A program made the translations under genes and the position numbers. From Portulaca oleracea (lineage: Eukaryota; Streptophyta; Magnoliopsida; Caryophyllales; Portulacaceae), in contig CM055891.1 in NCBI GenBank assembly GCA_029582165.1, forward strand, positions 32,342,832 to 32,406,831: a stretch of 64,000 bases of DNA. The letters run 5' to 3'. The notes beneath the pieces were generated by a model, which worked only from the letters and a program-made list of their open reading frames with translations, did no database searches and was not told where the DNA came from. This document shows, piece after piece, positions 1 through 12,900 of the stretch (the stretch's first letter is position 1; each line of letters starts with the position of its first letter).

Positions 1-1113
1 CATTGTTGTGTTTTTCTTTCGCTCACCAATATATTTCCATCAAAAGCAAAAAAAATAAAAAATTTAAGATATACTAGAATTATTATTGTTATATGTGAGT
101 ATAATTAATTAGGTCATGTTTCACAAAATTAGTGATTAGATATTGGTTAGCTATTTACACGAGTGTTATGAAGAAAATGTGTTTGGGTAAATTTGGTTGT
201 TTGGTTATTGATATAATTTTTTTTTGTGGTTGACAAGGAGGCCCTAAGGTCAAGGAAAGAAAACTATAACAACAGGACATCTTATTGTTTCATTGCTATA
301 TTGTCTCAAATTGTTTAATTGCTATATTGTCTCAAATTGCTATACTTTGTTAACTTACTAAAATGGAAATAGGGTAGTCTCCTCCTCTCTTTTTGTTTGA
401 TTGGGATGGACTATGGAGATAAGTGTTGTACGACCTGTGCTGTAGGATATTTTTTGGTGACGTGGGACACTTATTTTCAGTTAGTAAACTTTGGGTATTC
501 ACCGTTATTTATCAAAAAACATAGAAGTGGCTTGATAATGGATTTAGTTGCTATACTTATTCTATTAATTGCTTCGCTTGAGATAGTGAGTATAGCAATT
601 TGAGATAGTAAGTATTGTGGTTGTCAATATTTGCTTGTTTTCTTTTTCTCAAATTGACACTATATGAATGTTTAAAAATATTTTATAGATAAAACTGTTA
701 CTATATTTTCATTTATGCAGACTCGAACGACAAATTTTCTCTTTATAATGCATTCATGGGCATAGAGGAGCTACATTTTGCATCAATTTCATGGAAGAGG
801 ACTTAGTCTTTCGCAAACGCACGTTTTGACTAAATTCTTAGTATCGTTGTTTAGTTGAAATGATGACACATTTCTTAAAAAAGGCCCCAATTTACAAATT
901 GATATACTATTATGCTCAGGGCCCCAAAAATGTCAGGACCGGGCCTGTCTAAAAGTTATTTTATAAATAAACAAATCAATAAATAAATGTTGTCTATACA
1001 TTTAAATAAATTTTTCTACAAATTTCCCATAATTTCAAATCTAAACTGAAACTGTCAATTATTCTTTTTGATGAAAAATTATTTCAGTAAACATTATTTC
1101 CTTTAAATATTTA

Positions 1114-1284
1114 GGCCCTGTTCTTTGGATTAAATAAAATGAGGTTTTGATGAATTATATTATATTGAATGTTATGATACTTTTTCAATTATCTGTGTTT
1201 TTAGAATTTTTCTTTTTGAACTTGTGTAAGGTTTGGATTGGATTTGATTGGATTGGAAATGGTTACCTATCCAAAGAACATGAA
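1114..1284. mobile_element. MITE with GGCCCTGTTCTTTGG termini
   Basis: The left end reads GGCCCTGTTCTTTGGAT. The right end, CCAAAGAACATGAA, is its imperfect reverse complement. TTA precedes the left end and TAA lies just past the right end. No coding capacity. The same terminal motif recurs at least seven times in this window, so this is one member of a local family. A Tourist/PIF-Harbinger relationship is possible (3-bp TWA target) but unproven. Confidence 0.55.
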
Positions 1285-3353
1285 CTAAATGCACCATAAA
1301 TAGAGCTGATAAAATCTGACTCGACTTGAAGCAGACCTAAACCCGAATCCGCCGGAAAATTTAAAGTTAGTCCCTAAATTTTCAAATATAAGCATAAATA
1401 AACCCAAAATCGACCCACATCAAATCCGACTCGATCAACCCGCCCACCCGAATGAACATGTTAACCATAAATGACAAATATGTGAAAAAATGAAAGAGAA
1501 AAAGAGAGTGGGGGCAAAAAAAGACAGGATAGAAGATCTGAGGATGATTCTGGGGAGAGCTTTTTTCCTTTTTGTTTGCCAGCTAATGGCAGGCGTGCAC
1601 GTCAGAAAACAAGTGGCTCTTATAAAAACTAAGATGAGAAGTCTTTGTTTGTCACCATTTTTCACAACTTTTATTTAAATTGTCATGTTTTGTGGAGACT
1701 ACTGTTCCTAATCCTACTGAGTTAGGAGACCAAAACCAAAACATTCTTTGAAAAACAATCTAAGATTTTAAGGGTTTATATTTATTTTTTTATGAATTAT
1801 AAGTCATTTACTCATTCATTTTTTATTAATTATTTCTTAGTTGATTGATATAGTGTTTAATGTCACTCTTTAATTGATGATTCTCATTTAATATTTTGTT
1901 AGCGATTGTAATATTATACTTTATAACAGTCTTTTCTCGTTACGAATCTAATTATGATAATTTTATATAATAAAGTCTACTTATACATTGAGAGTACAGT
2001 CTAAATTTTTAAAATTTGACGACATAACTTTCAAAGATCACAAATAATATAAAATGGAAGGAGTATGGTTTAGTATTGTTATGAGTGTTGGTTAGTGTTG
2101 AATAAATTTGATGACTATGACGACCAATTAATTTTAATAAGTGTTTGTAAGTGTTGACAATGGTGATATCAAAATTAGAAAATTTAATAAAAAGTTGGGA
2201 AATGTTTATGAATGTTAAGAAAATTAGTGACATGACCATGACTTTTTTGGATGTGAAAATGATAGAGAATCATTAAGTAGATGAACTACAACATTATAGC
2301 ATGTAATGTGGATTATTACAATCAAAATAAGTTTTACTTCATTGTTTGTGGAATGTACCTATTGACTATAGAACTACAAACAAATGATATTTTGCAATTT
2401 ATAGATGATAGATGACTTTATATATAAGCTCAACAATAAACGATATGTTTAAAGCGACAAATAATCTAGCTATGAGTTTTAGCTACTACGTATATCTTAT
2501 TTTGTCAAATGATGGTGGTAGGGTTTTAATGTGTCTCTATATTCTCGCTCTTTACAATGTCATTTATTCGCGGGCGGGATCGTTGATAAATATATATGAC
2601 TTGTACATTTAAGTGGTCATTAATAATCACATCATTATTTGAATAAAGATTGCGTGACTTTTTAACCAACTGTTTCGTTTTATATTATTTATTATCGTAT
2701 AATTTTAATGATATATTAATTACTATTTTTCTGATTTTACCGATAGCATTCATGGAATGACCATCAAATATTAATCTAATTAAAAATATTTAAATATTTT
2801 TCTTACTAATTACCGCATATTTTTATAATATTGATTTTTCTTTGCTATTTTCAAAAAATAACTATAAAGAAACAAAAGGAGTATATTATTTGCCTTTTCA
2901 ATTTTTACATAGGAGAGGATCTTTCAATGAAAGAATAAATTTTTATATCTATTACTATATTAGCCCTCTTTATTTTGAGGTGAATTTACACTCCCATAGT
3001 TGTTCTTGAAATTACCATAAATAGAGATTTTTTAAAATAGACAAAAGCCTAATGTACAGTGATTGCCTAACTCAAGAGTCCTGAAGCATATATATTATAG
3101 GCTGTAGGGTCTGGGCTATACATAATACTAGTACAGTATCTTCACAGTATATTTGTGCATGTAAAAAGTGTGAAGGGACAAAGCTTTAAAAATATGGCAC
3201 CAAATTCAGAGTAATTTAGAGTACTCAGTATCATCCTTCACTATCAATCTTCTTAAAATCACCACTACATGTCTGACACCAGCACATTCAATGCCACTTC
3301 AATTTCCAATTCCATCTAACTTTCACTTCTTGCACATTTTACATGTATTATAG

Positions 3354-3912
3354 GGGGCGTTTGGTTAGTTTTTCGACTTTTCCAAGTTGAAAATTTCATG
3401 TTTGGTTGAGCAATTTTTTCGGAAATTTTTTATGTGGGACCCATAATTTTCCTCACAAGTTCAGTAAAAGATTTTCCAAGGGGGGCTAGGGAAAGTCTTT
3501 TCTGGGAAACAAGTAAGTGCACAATAGTATATTGGGTAGTTTCTCATAAAAAGCTTTCTCAAATAAAATTTTTTTGATAAATATTTTTCCTAGGCACCCT
3601 TGGGAAATTTTTTCTTGAGGTTATGAGGGAAATAATGGGTTCCATATCAAAACTTTCCTGTATATTATGAAAAATCAAACACGAGAAAGTTTGACCCTGT
3701 TCTTTGGTTAGTTTTAACCAACCTATCCAAACATATCATAACTTATCCAAACTTTACGCAATTTCTCAAAAAAAAAAAATCAACTTTAAAAACACAATTT
3801 CCCAAAAAAACATCATAATTAACTTATCCCAATTTATCCATCCAAACTTGAAAATAACTCAACCAAAAAACAGGATATTGTCAACTTGGAAAAGGTTTCT
3901 CAACCGAACGTT
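3354..3912. mobile_element. GGGCGTTTGGTTAG MITE with a nested second MITE
   Basis: The left terminus at 3354 (GGGGGCGTTTGGTTAGTTTTT) pairs with the right terminus near 3895-3912 (CTCAACCGAACGTTCC). Subterminal CTTTTCCAAGTTGA and TCAACTTGGAAAAGG also pair. The element is interrupted at about 3692-3878 by another MITE. A related uninterrupted copy lies at 46154-46346 and shows the empty site. Confidence 0.6.
3692..3878. mobile_element. MITE nested inside another MITE
   Basis: The left end ACCCTGTTCTTTGGTTAG and the right end CTCAACCAAAAAACAGGAT are imperfect inverted repeats. The flanks (GAAAGTTT on the left, TGTCAACTTGG on the right) are contiguous in the paralogous element at 46.28 kb as GAAAGTTTGTCAACTTG. 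That marks this segment as a later insertion. No coding capacity. Confidence 0.6.
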
Positions 3913-3921
3913 CCATTAATG

Positions 3922-4197
3922 TTAGATCGTGTTATTTTGTGTTGTGGGTAAAATATGGTAATGATATGATATGGTAAAAATGTGAATAATGTGATATGAT
4001 GTGATACAGTGTGATAAGTTATTGTAATAAATGTTGATGTGGTATTTGATGAGAGAGGAAAATGAAAAATAGTAAGAAAAGTGATGACTAGATTGTTGTG
4101 GTAAAATATGATATGACATGATAATATATGACGATGTGTAGTTAGTGTGGTAAATTGTAATAAGTGTCGTATGGTATCACAAAAAATAACAAAGCCT
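3922..4197. mobile_element. MITE, TGTTATTTTGTG termini
   Basis: The left end TAGATCGTGTTATTTTGTG and the right end CACAAAAAATAACAAAGCC are inverted repeats. The interior is rich in GATATG/GTGGTAA motifs, as in the members at 5.5, 44.5 and 56.8 kb. Long low-complexity frames across it are composition artefacts. Confidence 0.5.
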
Positions 4198-4512
4198 TCA
4201 TACGAGTATATGTGTACAAAAATAATAACAGACCTCACTATAGCCCGCAAACGTGGTTATGATTAGGAATTTATTTATCAGTGACCGTGCCATTGCTTAG
4301 CAAGAAATGCCAATGCTATTGAAGAAAACAAACATCATATAAAAAGGGCATCATTTTCTGTGATCATTTACCTAGAAAAATTAGTCCCTTCATTTTGACA
4401 TTGATCGATATTCAAACACGATATCATTTTTTTATTGTATGAATTTAATGTTGACATCAAATGTAGATCCATTCAAATGAACCAATCTGATTCGACCCAA
4501 AAATATAAGATA

Positions 4513-4769
4513 CTCCCTTCGTTCCATATTAACTGTCGTATTTGGAAATTGAGCAGTCAAATTTCAAAAATTTTGACCATAAATTTCTTAATATATACAA
4601 TGAGTTGGTATATAAAATTACCTCAATTAGATTTGTAACGAAAAATACTATCATAAAAGTATAATATTACAATTGTTAATAATATATTATGTAAGGAATA
4701 ATCAATCAAAGAGTGACATTGGAGACCTTGAAAGTAAAAATTATGACAATTAATATGGAACAAAGGGGG
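4513..4769. mobile_element. Stowaway-type MITE
   Basis: Starts TA|CTCCCTTCGTTCCATATT and ends AATATGGAACAAAGGGGG near TA. The terminal inverted repeat of about 25 bp and the TA target site match plant Tc1/mariner-related Stowaway MITEs. AT-rich, non-coding interior. Confidence 0.75.
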
Positions 4770-5510
4770 TAACAAACAAGAATTTATCGTCTAAATTTTA
4801 ACATCGATCGGTTTAACCAATACAAATTCAGTTCACACCTTAGCATTGAGGAGTACTTTTGGGGATATCTTTGATGTTGAAATAAAGAGATTGGAAAGTT
4901 AGTTGGGAAGTAGGAAAAGAAAAAGGAAGAAAAGATGAAGAAAAAAGGGAGGGTTAGGAGTTGATGAAACCAACTAAATGGGCCCATGTAAAATGGGCCT
5001 AGGGCTCAGTCAGGCTCATTATTTTGACTCATTTTGCTGGGTGACAGATGTGGGCCCAACCCAGCTAAGCCCCATCCCATTTTGATAAAGAATTACACGA
5101 GGGAGCGTGTCCTCCAAGCAAACCCCTTTCAAATTCAATCAAAAAGGAAATTTGATAGCGATAGTGGCGCCAAAATTATAAAAAAGGAGAAAAGAAAAGA
5201 GAACAATGGAGCAGAAATGATATCATTAATTATGTCAGTTAAGTGGTAGACTGGTAGTGGAGTGGCAGCTATTTTTCTTTTAATTTTTTTAACGTTTTTG
5301 TGTTAAGAGCAAAATGGTGCAATTGATGATTTCATAGATGCAAAATAGTAGATTTTTCTGTTTAAAGTTTATGCGCCAAAATATAAGTAAATGAAAAATA
5401 ATACTATTCAATAGTATTATTTTTCAATGCTACCACAAAGGTAATTGACAACTGACGTTTGTGGCAGCATTGATTGTTTCCACAAATTCAAAATTTTAAA
5501 TGTATAAGAC

Positions 5511-5955
5511 CCTGTTATTTTATGCGGTAATTTGTGGTGGGGTACCGCATCACACCGCACTGTTTAAACACCATTGTTTTGTGTGTTGCGTTGCGGTTAG
5601 TTACGGTAGATTGCGGTAACTGATAAGTTGCGGTAGAAATAGTACAAAGGTAATGGTAATTTGCGATATGCTGCGGTAATTTGCGTTGCAGTTAGTTGCG
5701 TTAGCGCACAAAAGAACAGTGCCTTAATATTCTACCACACTCCACCATACTCTACCATAATCATTACCAAAATATTTTCTTATTTTTCTTTCTCCTCGCT
5801 ATTTTACTCTACTTTTCACATTCTCTCTCCTCGCATACCCTACTTACCATAATTCTCATCACAATTTACCACAACTCACCACACCTTCCCAAATTTTACT
5901 ACATCACACCGTTATCATACTGTAACTAACCGAATAAAAGAATAGAGCTTTAATA
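5511..5955. mobile_element. One or two adjacent GGCCCTGTTC-family MITEs
   Basis: TAAGACCCTGTTATTTTATG at 5508 pairs with GCACAAAAGAACAGTGCCTTA ending near 5729, giving an element of about 220 bp. A second inverted end, AAAAGAATAGAGCTTTA, follows at about 5936-5953, so two ends or a second copy abut. The interior repeats TTGCGGTA-type motifs. Confidence 0.5.
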
Positions 5956-6277
5956 CATAAAGCATTTTATAAATTAAGATTGTACCCATAAATTTAAATA
6001 ATTTTTTAAAGTTTGTATAGATCTAATAAATTTAAATAAAATTTTATTTGAAATTCATTTAAATTATCCAAATTAACCAAGAGTTTAATCTAAAATTTGT
6101 TTGGATTAGGGTCAACTTTACACATTTACACGTATACTAGCTGACACGTCAGTTGAAAAGATGAAATGACACCAAAATGTCGGAAATACCCCTACCGCTG
6201 TCCAATTAATTAAATAAATACCTGATTTTGTGGGCCCTTTTCTCCCAAATGGTTGGCGCCCTTTTCCTTCTCCCACG

Positions 6278-6278
<1 letters not shown>

Positions 6279-6310
<32 letters not shown>
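6279..6310 (+). repeat. CT microsatellite in the carrier leader
   Basis: A nearly pure CTCTCT run directly before the triplicated leader. CT-rich tracts near transcription starts are common in plant 5' leaders. The transcription start is inferred to lie near or upstream of it. Confidence 0.7.
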
Positions 6311-6311
<1 letters not shown>

Positions 6312-6913
6312 AACTTGAGCGAAGAACGAGCTCTAGAAATCGCGCTAACACTGAACCCCAACCCTAAATTCAACCCTCATTCCCCGAAAACTTCATCCAA
6401 ATTCTCGATTCCTTCAATTCTTTCTTCAGATTAGGGTTTGTTTGATGCGCAGCACTCACACGAGGAATTCAGCCGCAAAAAGAGTTGATTCCGACGGCAA
6501 TGTTGATGATTCAACTTGAGCGAAGAACGAGCTATAGAAATCGCGCTAACACTGAACTCTAGCCCTAAATTCAATCCTCATTCACCGAAGTCGTCATCCA
6601 AATTCTCGATTTCTTCAATTCTGACCTCAGATTAGGGTTTTTTGGTGTGCAGCACTCGCACGAGGAATTCTCCATCATCGCGGACGAATTCAGCCGCCAA
6701 AAGAGTTGATTCCGACGGCAATGTTGTTGATTTAACTCTAGCGAAAAACACTGAACCCTAGCCCTAAATTCAATCCTCATTCACTGAAATCTTCATCCAA
6801 ATTATCGAATCCTCCAATTCTGTCGTCAGATTAGGGTTTGTTTGATGTGCAGCACTTGCACAAAGAATTCAGCCGCCAAAAGAGTTGATTCCGACGGAAA
6901 TCTCGACGATTTG
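6312..6913 (+). repeat. Tandem triplication of the carrier 5' leader and N-terminal codons
   Basis: Three head-to-tail copies of a roughly 200-bp unit: 6312-6512, 6513-6733 and 6734-6913. Each begins AACTTGAGCG or a variant and contains CTAAATTCAA, CATCCAAATT and AGATTAGGGTTT. Each then runs through TGTGCAGCACTCGCAC to the segment encoding NSAAKRVDSDGN. Copy 2 has an extra insertion of about 20 bp near 6670. Copy 3 lacks a block of about 25 bp near its start. Copy 1 has ATG at the start site, copy 2 has GTG, and copy 3 has the ATG that opens the carrier frame. Confidence 0.85.
6445..6519 (+). CDS. 24-codon upstream ORF, paralogous to the carrier N-terminus
   Basis: ATG at 6445 opens a 24-codon frame ending TGA at 6519. 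Its peptide (MRSTHTRNSAAKRVDSDGN then VDDST) is the copy-1 version of the carrier's own N-terminus (MCSTCTKNSAAKRVDSDGN). It lies about 400 nt upstream of the carrier ATG in the presumed 5' leader. Whether it is translated or regulatory is unknown; it would be a uORF only if transcription starts upstream of 6445. Confidence 0.5.
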   Translation: MRSTHTRNSAAKRVDSDGNVDDST

Positions 6914-9900
6914 ATGTCGGCCACGGAGGAGGGAGAAAATTCGCAGCTCAAATCGCTATCTGCCGTCCAATTGAGTCTGCCGGAACGTGCATTTGCTGCC
7001 GCCGGCGCCGCCATTGTCTCCGCCGTCATTGTTAACCCGCTTGATGTAGCCAAGGTCCTTCTCTTCATTTTGAATCTTTTCTTTTCTTTTTTCTCGATGT
7101 GTTGATCAAATGTTTTGCTGCCTGTTTTTCATCTATGAATTTCTCGTGGTTTGCTCAAATTTTGCGTTCCATAATCTGTCAGTTGCCTAGCAACTTCAAA
7201 CTGCCAGTATTAGTTGTGATGTCATGCGAAATTTAACTGCTCATTTGTGGCTTTGGTGATGTTGTGTTTGATTTTTGAGATACGATTTGATGGAGATGTA
7301 TTGGAAAGAATACAAGGAGTTGGAAAGCTTGCTTAGAAGATTGGTAAAGGCGGATATCAGTTGGTGAATGGTGATCAATGAGATTTCAATGTTTTTGTTT
7401 AGGCACTGTGGATGGAGATTGGAATAATTGTTAGTGAAAATGATTAGAAATGCAGTAAGAATGCTTTTCTTAAACACTTAAGAAAGCATTGCTAGCGGTG
7501 TGAAGACAGTCTAATTTGAAATTACTCAATCTCATGGAATTAGTACTTGAACCTAAGAGCATTTAATGTATTCTTTGTTTCGGATTCTCTTGCTGCTTTG
7601 CTCATTTTGGCTTGTGAATCCATCTAGAAGGTTAGTGTGAATGGAGGAGGTTGCATCCAATGCTCTTACTCGTGTTTGTCATTGTAGTTATTTTGCTAGC
7701 ACCTTCTCTGGTAGAATTTTCCGTTATCATTGTAGTTATTTTGCTGTTCACCTTACATTGCCAAGGGCTTAGTTTTTCTATTATATGCACGTTACCAAGT
7801 GTTTGAGAGTTGAGACCTCTTCCTCTGCACGTTCTTATGGTTTATGCTCTTTAAAATATGTTGGTGCTGTCTTGCTTTCATGATGACTTGTGTCGCATGC
7901 TTTACATGGTTAACACTGTTAGACATCACAATGAAATTGCGGTGGCAAAGACATCATAATTAACCATGTTCACTTAGTATTAACATTCCGACTTTTTCAT
8001 TTATTTCCAGACAAGATTACAAGCACAGGCTGCTGGCATCCCTTATCAGAATGAATGTGGCCCAGCATGTTCCGAAGCAAACACGGTATCCCCTTCTTCC
8101 CCACTAGGAACTCCATTTTTTCGTTGGATGTTCAATTAGATATGTGACCAGCAATTTGGGGTAACTTTTATGTGAACTCGAAGAATATTTATGCACGGAG
8201 CAGAGTGGAGTTGTTAGCCAATGAGAAGTTAGCAGCTGGTGGTAATGTAGTAGAGCAAAGTAAAGAAAGCAAGTTCAATAGTTGATCTTGAAATCATCAC
8301 AACTTACCAGTAAAGGCCTAGAGACTAGCAGCTGTTGAGCCTGCTAAAGATAAATTGCTAAATCAAGTAACCTCTAGTGTAAAGTAGATGTTAAGAGTTG
8401 CTAAATTCTATTACATGGTAAATAAAATTAAAAGAATGGGAGCGGTTTGCTATAGATTGGATCTTGTTTCCTTATAGTTTATCTTGCACTCTTTTGCCTA
8501 TATAGGAAACAGTTAAAGTAAATATGTTTAGGCTGATTTTCTATATTGAAAGTTTTTTTTTTTTTATAGAACAGGATTATAGATTGTAGGGTATAATAGG
8601 AAACAACTATAGGAAGTAGCACTTAAAAGGAGAAAAACATTTAAGTTGCAACTTACAACAGTCACCGAAACAGATAGGGTATAATAGGGAACAGTTAACC
8701 CTAAAGGATCCTTTTCATGGAGGTGCTTGTCAAGTTACAGCAGAGGATTAAGGTCTGTGATTGCTGGGTATGGCGGTGTGCCTACACCCAGTATTACGAA
8801 AACATACAGGATTAATAGGAAGTTGAATCACAAGAATTTGGCAAAACAGATTCTGCTTTACTTTGCTTATAGGACAGAATATCTTTTCGTACATGTTTGA
8901 TTATCCTACTGTTTCTTAGATGCCTCCTAAGGTGAATTCCATAACTAACACACATCATACTTTCCTTAGATGCTTCCAGACGTGAGATCTAACCAGTCAC
9001 GGAATGGTATAGGTCCTCGTGGAGGGTCGGCATGCTCTGCTAACTGTTCTCATTATAAGGGGACTTTCGATGTCTTCTACAGCGTTATACGCCAGGTTAG
9101 TAATTTCTTGCATTTTCACATGTTTATGCGAGAAAATATGGTATTCAGAAGACAGTGGAATATAAAGATTCACAGTTTCATTTTTTTCTTGTGGAAGAAC
9201 CCAAAGGTCAACTTGAATAGCTGGTGTCAAGTTCTCAATCATGGTTCAAACGTCACCTTTTTTTTGATTTGTTGATAAGATTTGTAGAAAGCTTAAGGTT
9301 GAGGCTTTTTTCCCCTTTAATTTTGAGATTTTCGATGTCTCTTATTAGTTAATAGTTTAAACAACTTTTGTTTACTTGTCCCAAAAAAAAAAAAAAATCC
9401 AAAATATGGGAGCAAAGGTGAGGCGGACCAATTATATAGACGACCACAGACTACAGTTCTCTAGATATCTATTGTTGTGATGCTGATGCTAATTGTTCTG
9501 TTTTTCTGTTGAATATGATTAATAATTATTGAGTTTTAACAGGGATGATTGTGCAGGAAGGACTGTCTAGATTGTGGAGGGGCACAAATGCTAGTTTAGC
9601 ATTGGCTATTCCATCTGTAAGTATCTTTAGCCACAGGAAAGTTGGTGTTAGCGGCTTAGCGCTGGCAAATTTTGCCCGACCCACATATCCAAATTTTTCT
9701 GCCCCCGGAAGAAAGCCCGGTTTGGTCCGAACCCAATTTTGACATTGACCGAATATTTGGACGCAATATTTCCCCCTTTCTATTGCCTGAACCCGACTTT
9801 GACCCGGATTTAGGTTCGTCCAAATTGTCATTCCTGAAAAAACTGGGTCTGGACGTCAAACCTTTCATCCGAATTTTGACAATGTCCGAATTTGACCAAC

Positions 9901-12900
9901 TCGAATATAACCGGACCCGTATTTTTGCCAGCGCTAGTCGATGTTTTGGCAAAGGCTAAGTGAAATATTTATGGTTGCTGTGCAGGTGGGGATTTACTTG
10001 CCTTGTTACGATATATTTAGAAATTGTTTGGAAAAGTTTGCTGAGCAGCATGGATCTAGTATGGCTCCATATTCTCCTCTAGTAGCTGGCTCTTCTGCTC
10101 GCTTCTTGGCATGTGTTGCTTGTTACCCTATAGAATTGGCGAGAACACGCATGCAGGTATGACTCTGCGAGGTATCATATGAATTGTTGTTCCCCCCTTT
10201 TTCTTCCTGTGGTGCATGGCATGGTTGCTGTCTTGTTGTCATATGTATTTACATTTATGAAGTTATCTCTTTTTAGCAGGGATAGTTCTAGAATATTTTG
10301 TTAGGGAGGGCATGAATATGATATTGTTTACCAGCTCTTTAAAAAAGAAATCTTTTGATAAACGACATTTCATGCACAAAATGTTGAACTGAAAAGGAAA
10401 AAATTGAAACAAAGAGTATAAAACAAATAAAAAATCAATGGATAGTTTAATAAGACCTAAAATCAAAGAAAATAGTTTTATTAAGAAAAGTGACGAGATT
10501 ATTTCATACAAGAATTGATGTTATCTTATTATGACAATGAGATTATTTCATACAAGAATTGTTGATATTGATGTTATCTTATGATAATTTGTCGTTTGTC
10601 CGGCTGTTACATCTCATATCTTACTCAATCTATAGAGATATGTCGTACTGTGCTTCTGTTGAATGTGTCTTACTCTTTTCTCCCAAAAAATGTAGGCATT
10701 CAAAGTAAACGAAGCAGGGGTCAGGCCTCCTGGAGTGTGGGGAACACTTGTAGGGGTAGTATCCCCTGTCAGAAGTGCAAATCAATTCCATTGTAAGTTA
10801 ACTAATTCTTGTGCTCCTCATGGGCGTTTATCAGTGCTTTCTATGAATATGTGAACAACTTCATTGCTATTTGATAGTGCGAAGTTACCGTGTCCTGTGG
10901 ACTGGGCTTGGAGCTCAACTTGCTCGTGATGTTCCTTTCTCCGCAATTTGCTGGGGAACCCTTGAACCGGTAAGAGTCCACATGCAAAGCAATTTTAAGG
11001 ACTTCTAGTTGATTGTCTGAAATGTGTCCAGTCAATACTAACTTCATTTCGTCCCTAAATTCCAGGTTCGGAGAAAACTTCTGAGTCTTACAGGCGATGA
11101 AGTCAACGCAGGGAACATCTTGGGTGTGAATTTCTCTGCTGGTTTTGTTGCGGGAAGCCTTGCAGCAGCTGCCACATGTCCTCTAGATGTTGCAAGAACT
11201 CGAAGGCAACTAGAGGTTGGTTTTTGGATTCTTTTCTGATATGTTCCTGAGCGCACAGAGTGGGAGTACGGGTAGACCTGGCAAAGCTAACCCGAGACAG
11301 GAAAACCTCACCTGAACCGACCCATGGATGGACGACCCGATCTTGACTTGAACCTGAAGAACCCCCGGATCCGAACTGCAACCCGATTAAGATCCATTCT
11401 CGAATGACCCCAAATTGAACCAGATCCAATCTGAAAGAACTTACGCCTCCTGAACCGAACCCAACCCGAAATTGGTTGATCCGTGGCCAACGCGTCCCGA
11501 TTGGCCTTGTATGGGAAAGACTTAACTGGCCCCCTTACACACATACAACAGAATCCTTGGCAGTTCACTGCCCTACTTAAATGGGCAGCTGGGTGTTCTG
11601 TGGTGCTTTCTCATAATTGTAGTCCTGCTTGGATTATATATTTGTTGTTGAATCGAGGGCTGGGGAAGTTGAAAGGGAAAAGAAAGAAAAAAGAGCAATG
11701 GGCTAGTTACTGTTGGATGTAATTTATGACACTAATGAGGTGGTTACCGTGCATGCATGATAACAGAGTGATCCAAGCAGACAGATGAAGATGACAATAA
11801 GGCAGACATTGCGTGAAATATGGAGGTAGGTCAAGGTCACATTGCTCATACTATTTTCCTTCTCTTCTGGATAGAGTTGGTAGTATAGAAGTGAACTATA
11901 GATGAGAAACATCGCATAATTTTGCATTACATGGTGAGGGCTGAGAGGGAGGAGGGGTAGTGGAGGCCAGCCTTACCTTATCCGGATATAAATGGGATGA
12001 CAACGGCCCGGCCCGGGTCGGGACTTCGGGTCTGGGTTTATTCCAGGTCCCCGAACTGCCGTCCATCCCTGCCTCAATACCCACCGTGGAGCATAAAGTT
12101 CCTCCCATCCTATCCCCATCCGGGAAATAAGCACCTAGAGTTTTTTACTAATTAAATTTACAGATTGCCCGTAATATTATGTATATAAATTTAGGTATGA
12201 AGCATAGTTAGGTATTTTAGTAGGAATCGCGATAGGATTTAGGGATGGTGGCGGGTAATTTTGCCAATAGGGACAAAGAAAATTATGTCTACAAAGTTGT
12301 CCATCCCCATTGGCGTAGGGAATTTTCCCCAGAGCGGATCGTGATCTAGCCAGGATGGGGATTTCCTGCCCCAGTGCCCCATTCCTTCTCTTTCACCCTC
12401 ATTTCAGAATATAACTATTAAGAAGATTACTAGATTAATTGTTTGTGAAAATATAGATAGGTGAATTTCCATTTGTACCCTTAGTAATATGATTCTTTTC
12501 ATTATAATCTTACAAATATCTTAAAATGGATTACAAATTTACAGTTACACGAAAACGTTTTTTTTTTAGTATAGATTTGTGATATTGTCATTCAATACCA
12601 ACTTTATTTTTATTTTAATAATATTACTAAAATCTATTACCATATGAAGCAAATTTTGGTCATTTTGATAAAAGTAAAATGGATGTAATGGACTATTCTT
12701 GTGTGTTTTAAACATTACTTTTACCCATATAAGTGAAAATTTTATAAATTTCATTTGATATAGTAAAGAAACAATTATAAATGCCTTATTTTTCTAAAAA
12801 ATTATTATAATATATTTTTAATTTCCTCTTTGTACTGTTTTATTTTTTATTTCCTTTTAAAAATTACCTGCGGTGGTTATTCTCCAAAATTTTATATAAT

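Larger units (their letters stand above)
1..6278. other. Gene-free upstream region, MITE-rich
   Basis: About 6.2 kb with no supportable protein-coding gene. The open frames here are short, low-complexity and without splice context. It holds several small inverted-repeat elements (listed separately) and AT-rich filler. A TGGGCC element lies at about 6231-6236, just upstream of the CT-rich tract and leader of the carrier gene. TGGGCC/T 'site II' boxes are known in plant promoters of mitochondrial-protein genes, so this end probably holds the carrier promoter. I see nothing else functional. Confidence 0.6.

Noticed and set aside
1435..1678. Overlapping short frames on both strands
   Set aside because: No homology recognised, no splice or promoter context, and each is the mirror of the other.
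3900..4250. 116-aa minus-strand frame
   Set aside because: Low-complexity translation of a GATATG/GTGGTAA-rich MITE.
6355..6840. AACCCTAA-like motifs as telomeric repeats
   Set aside because: Single copies within each leader unit, not arrays; better read as leader telo-box-like sequence.
9526..9959. Overlapping frames of about 100 aa on both strands
   Set aside because: They lie across a hAT-like MITE inside a carrier intron and contain no conserved motif.
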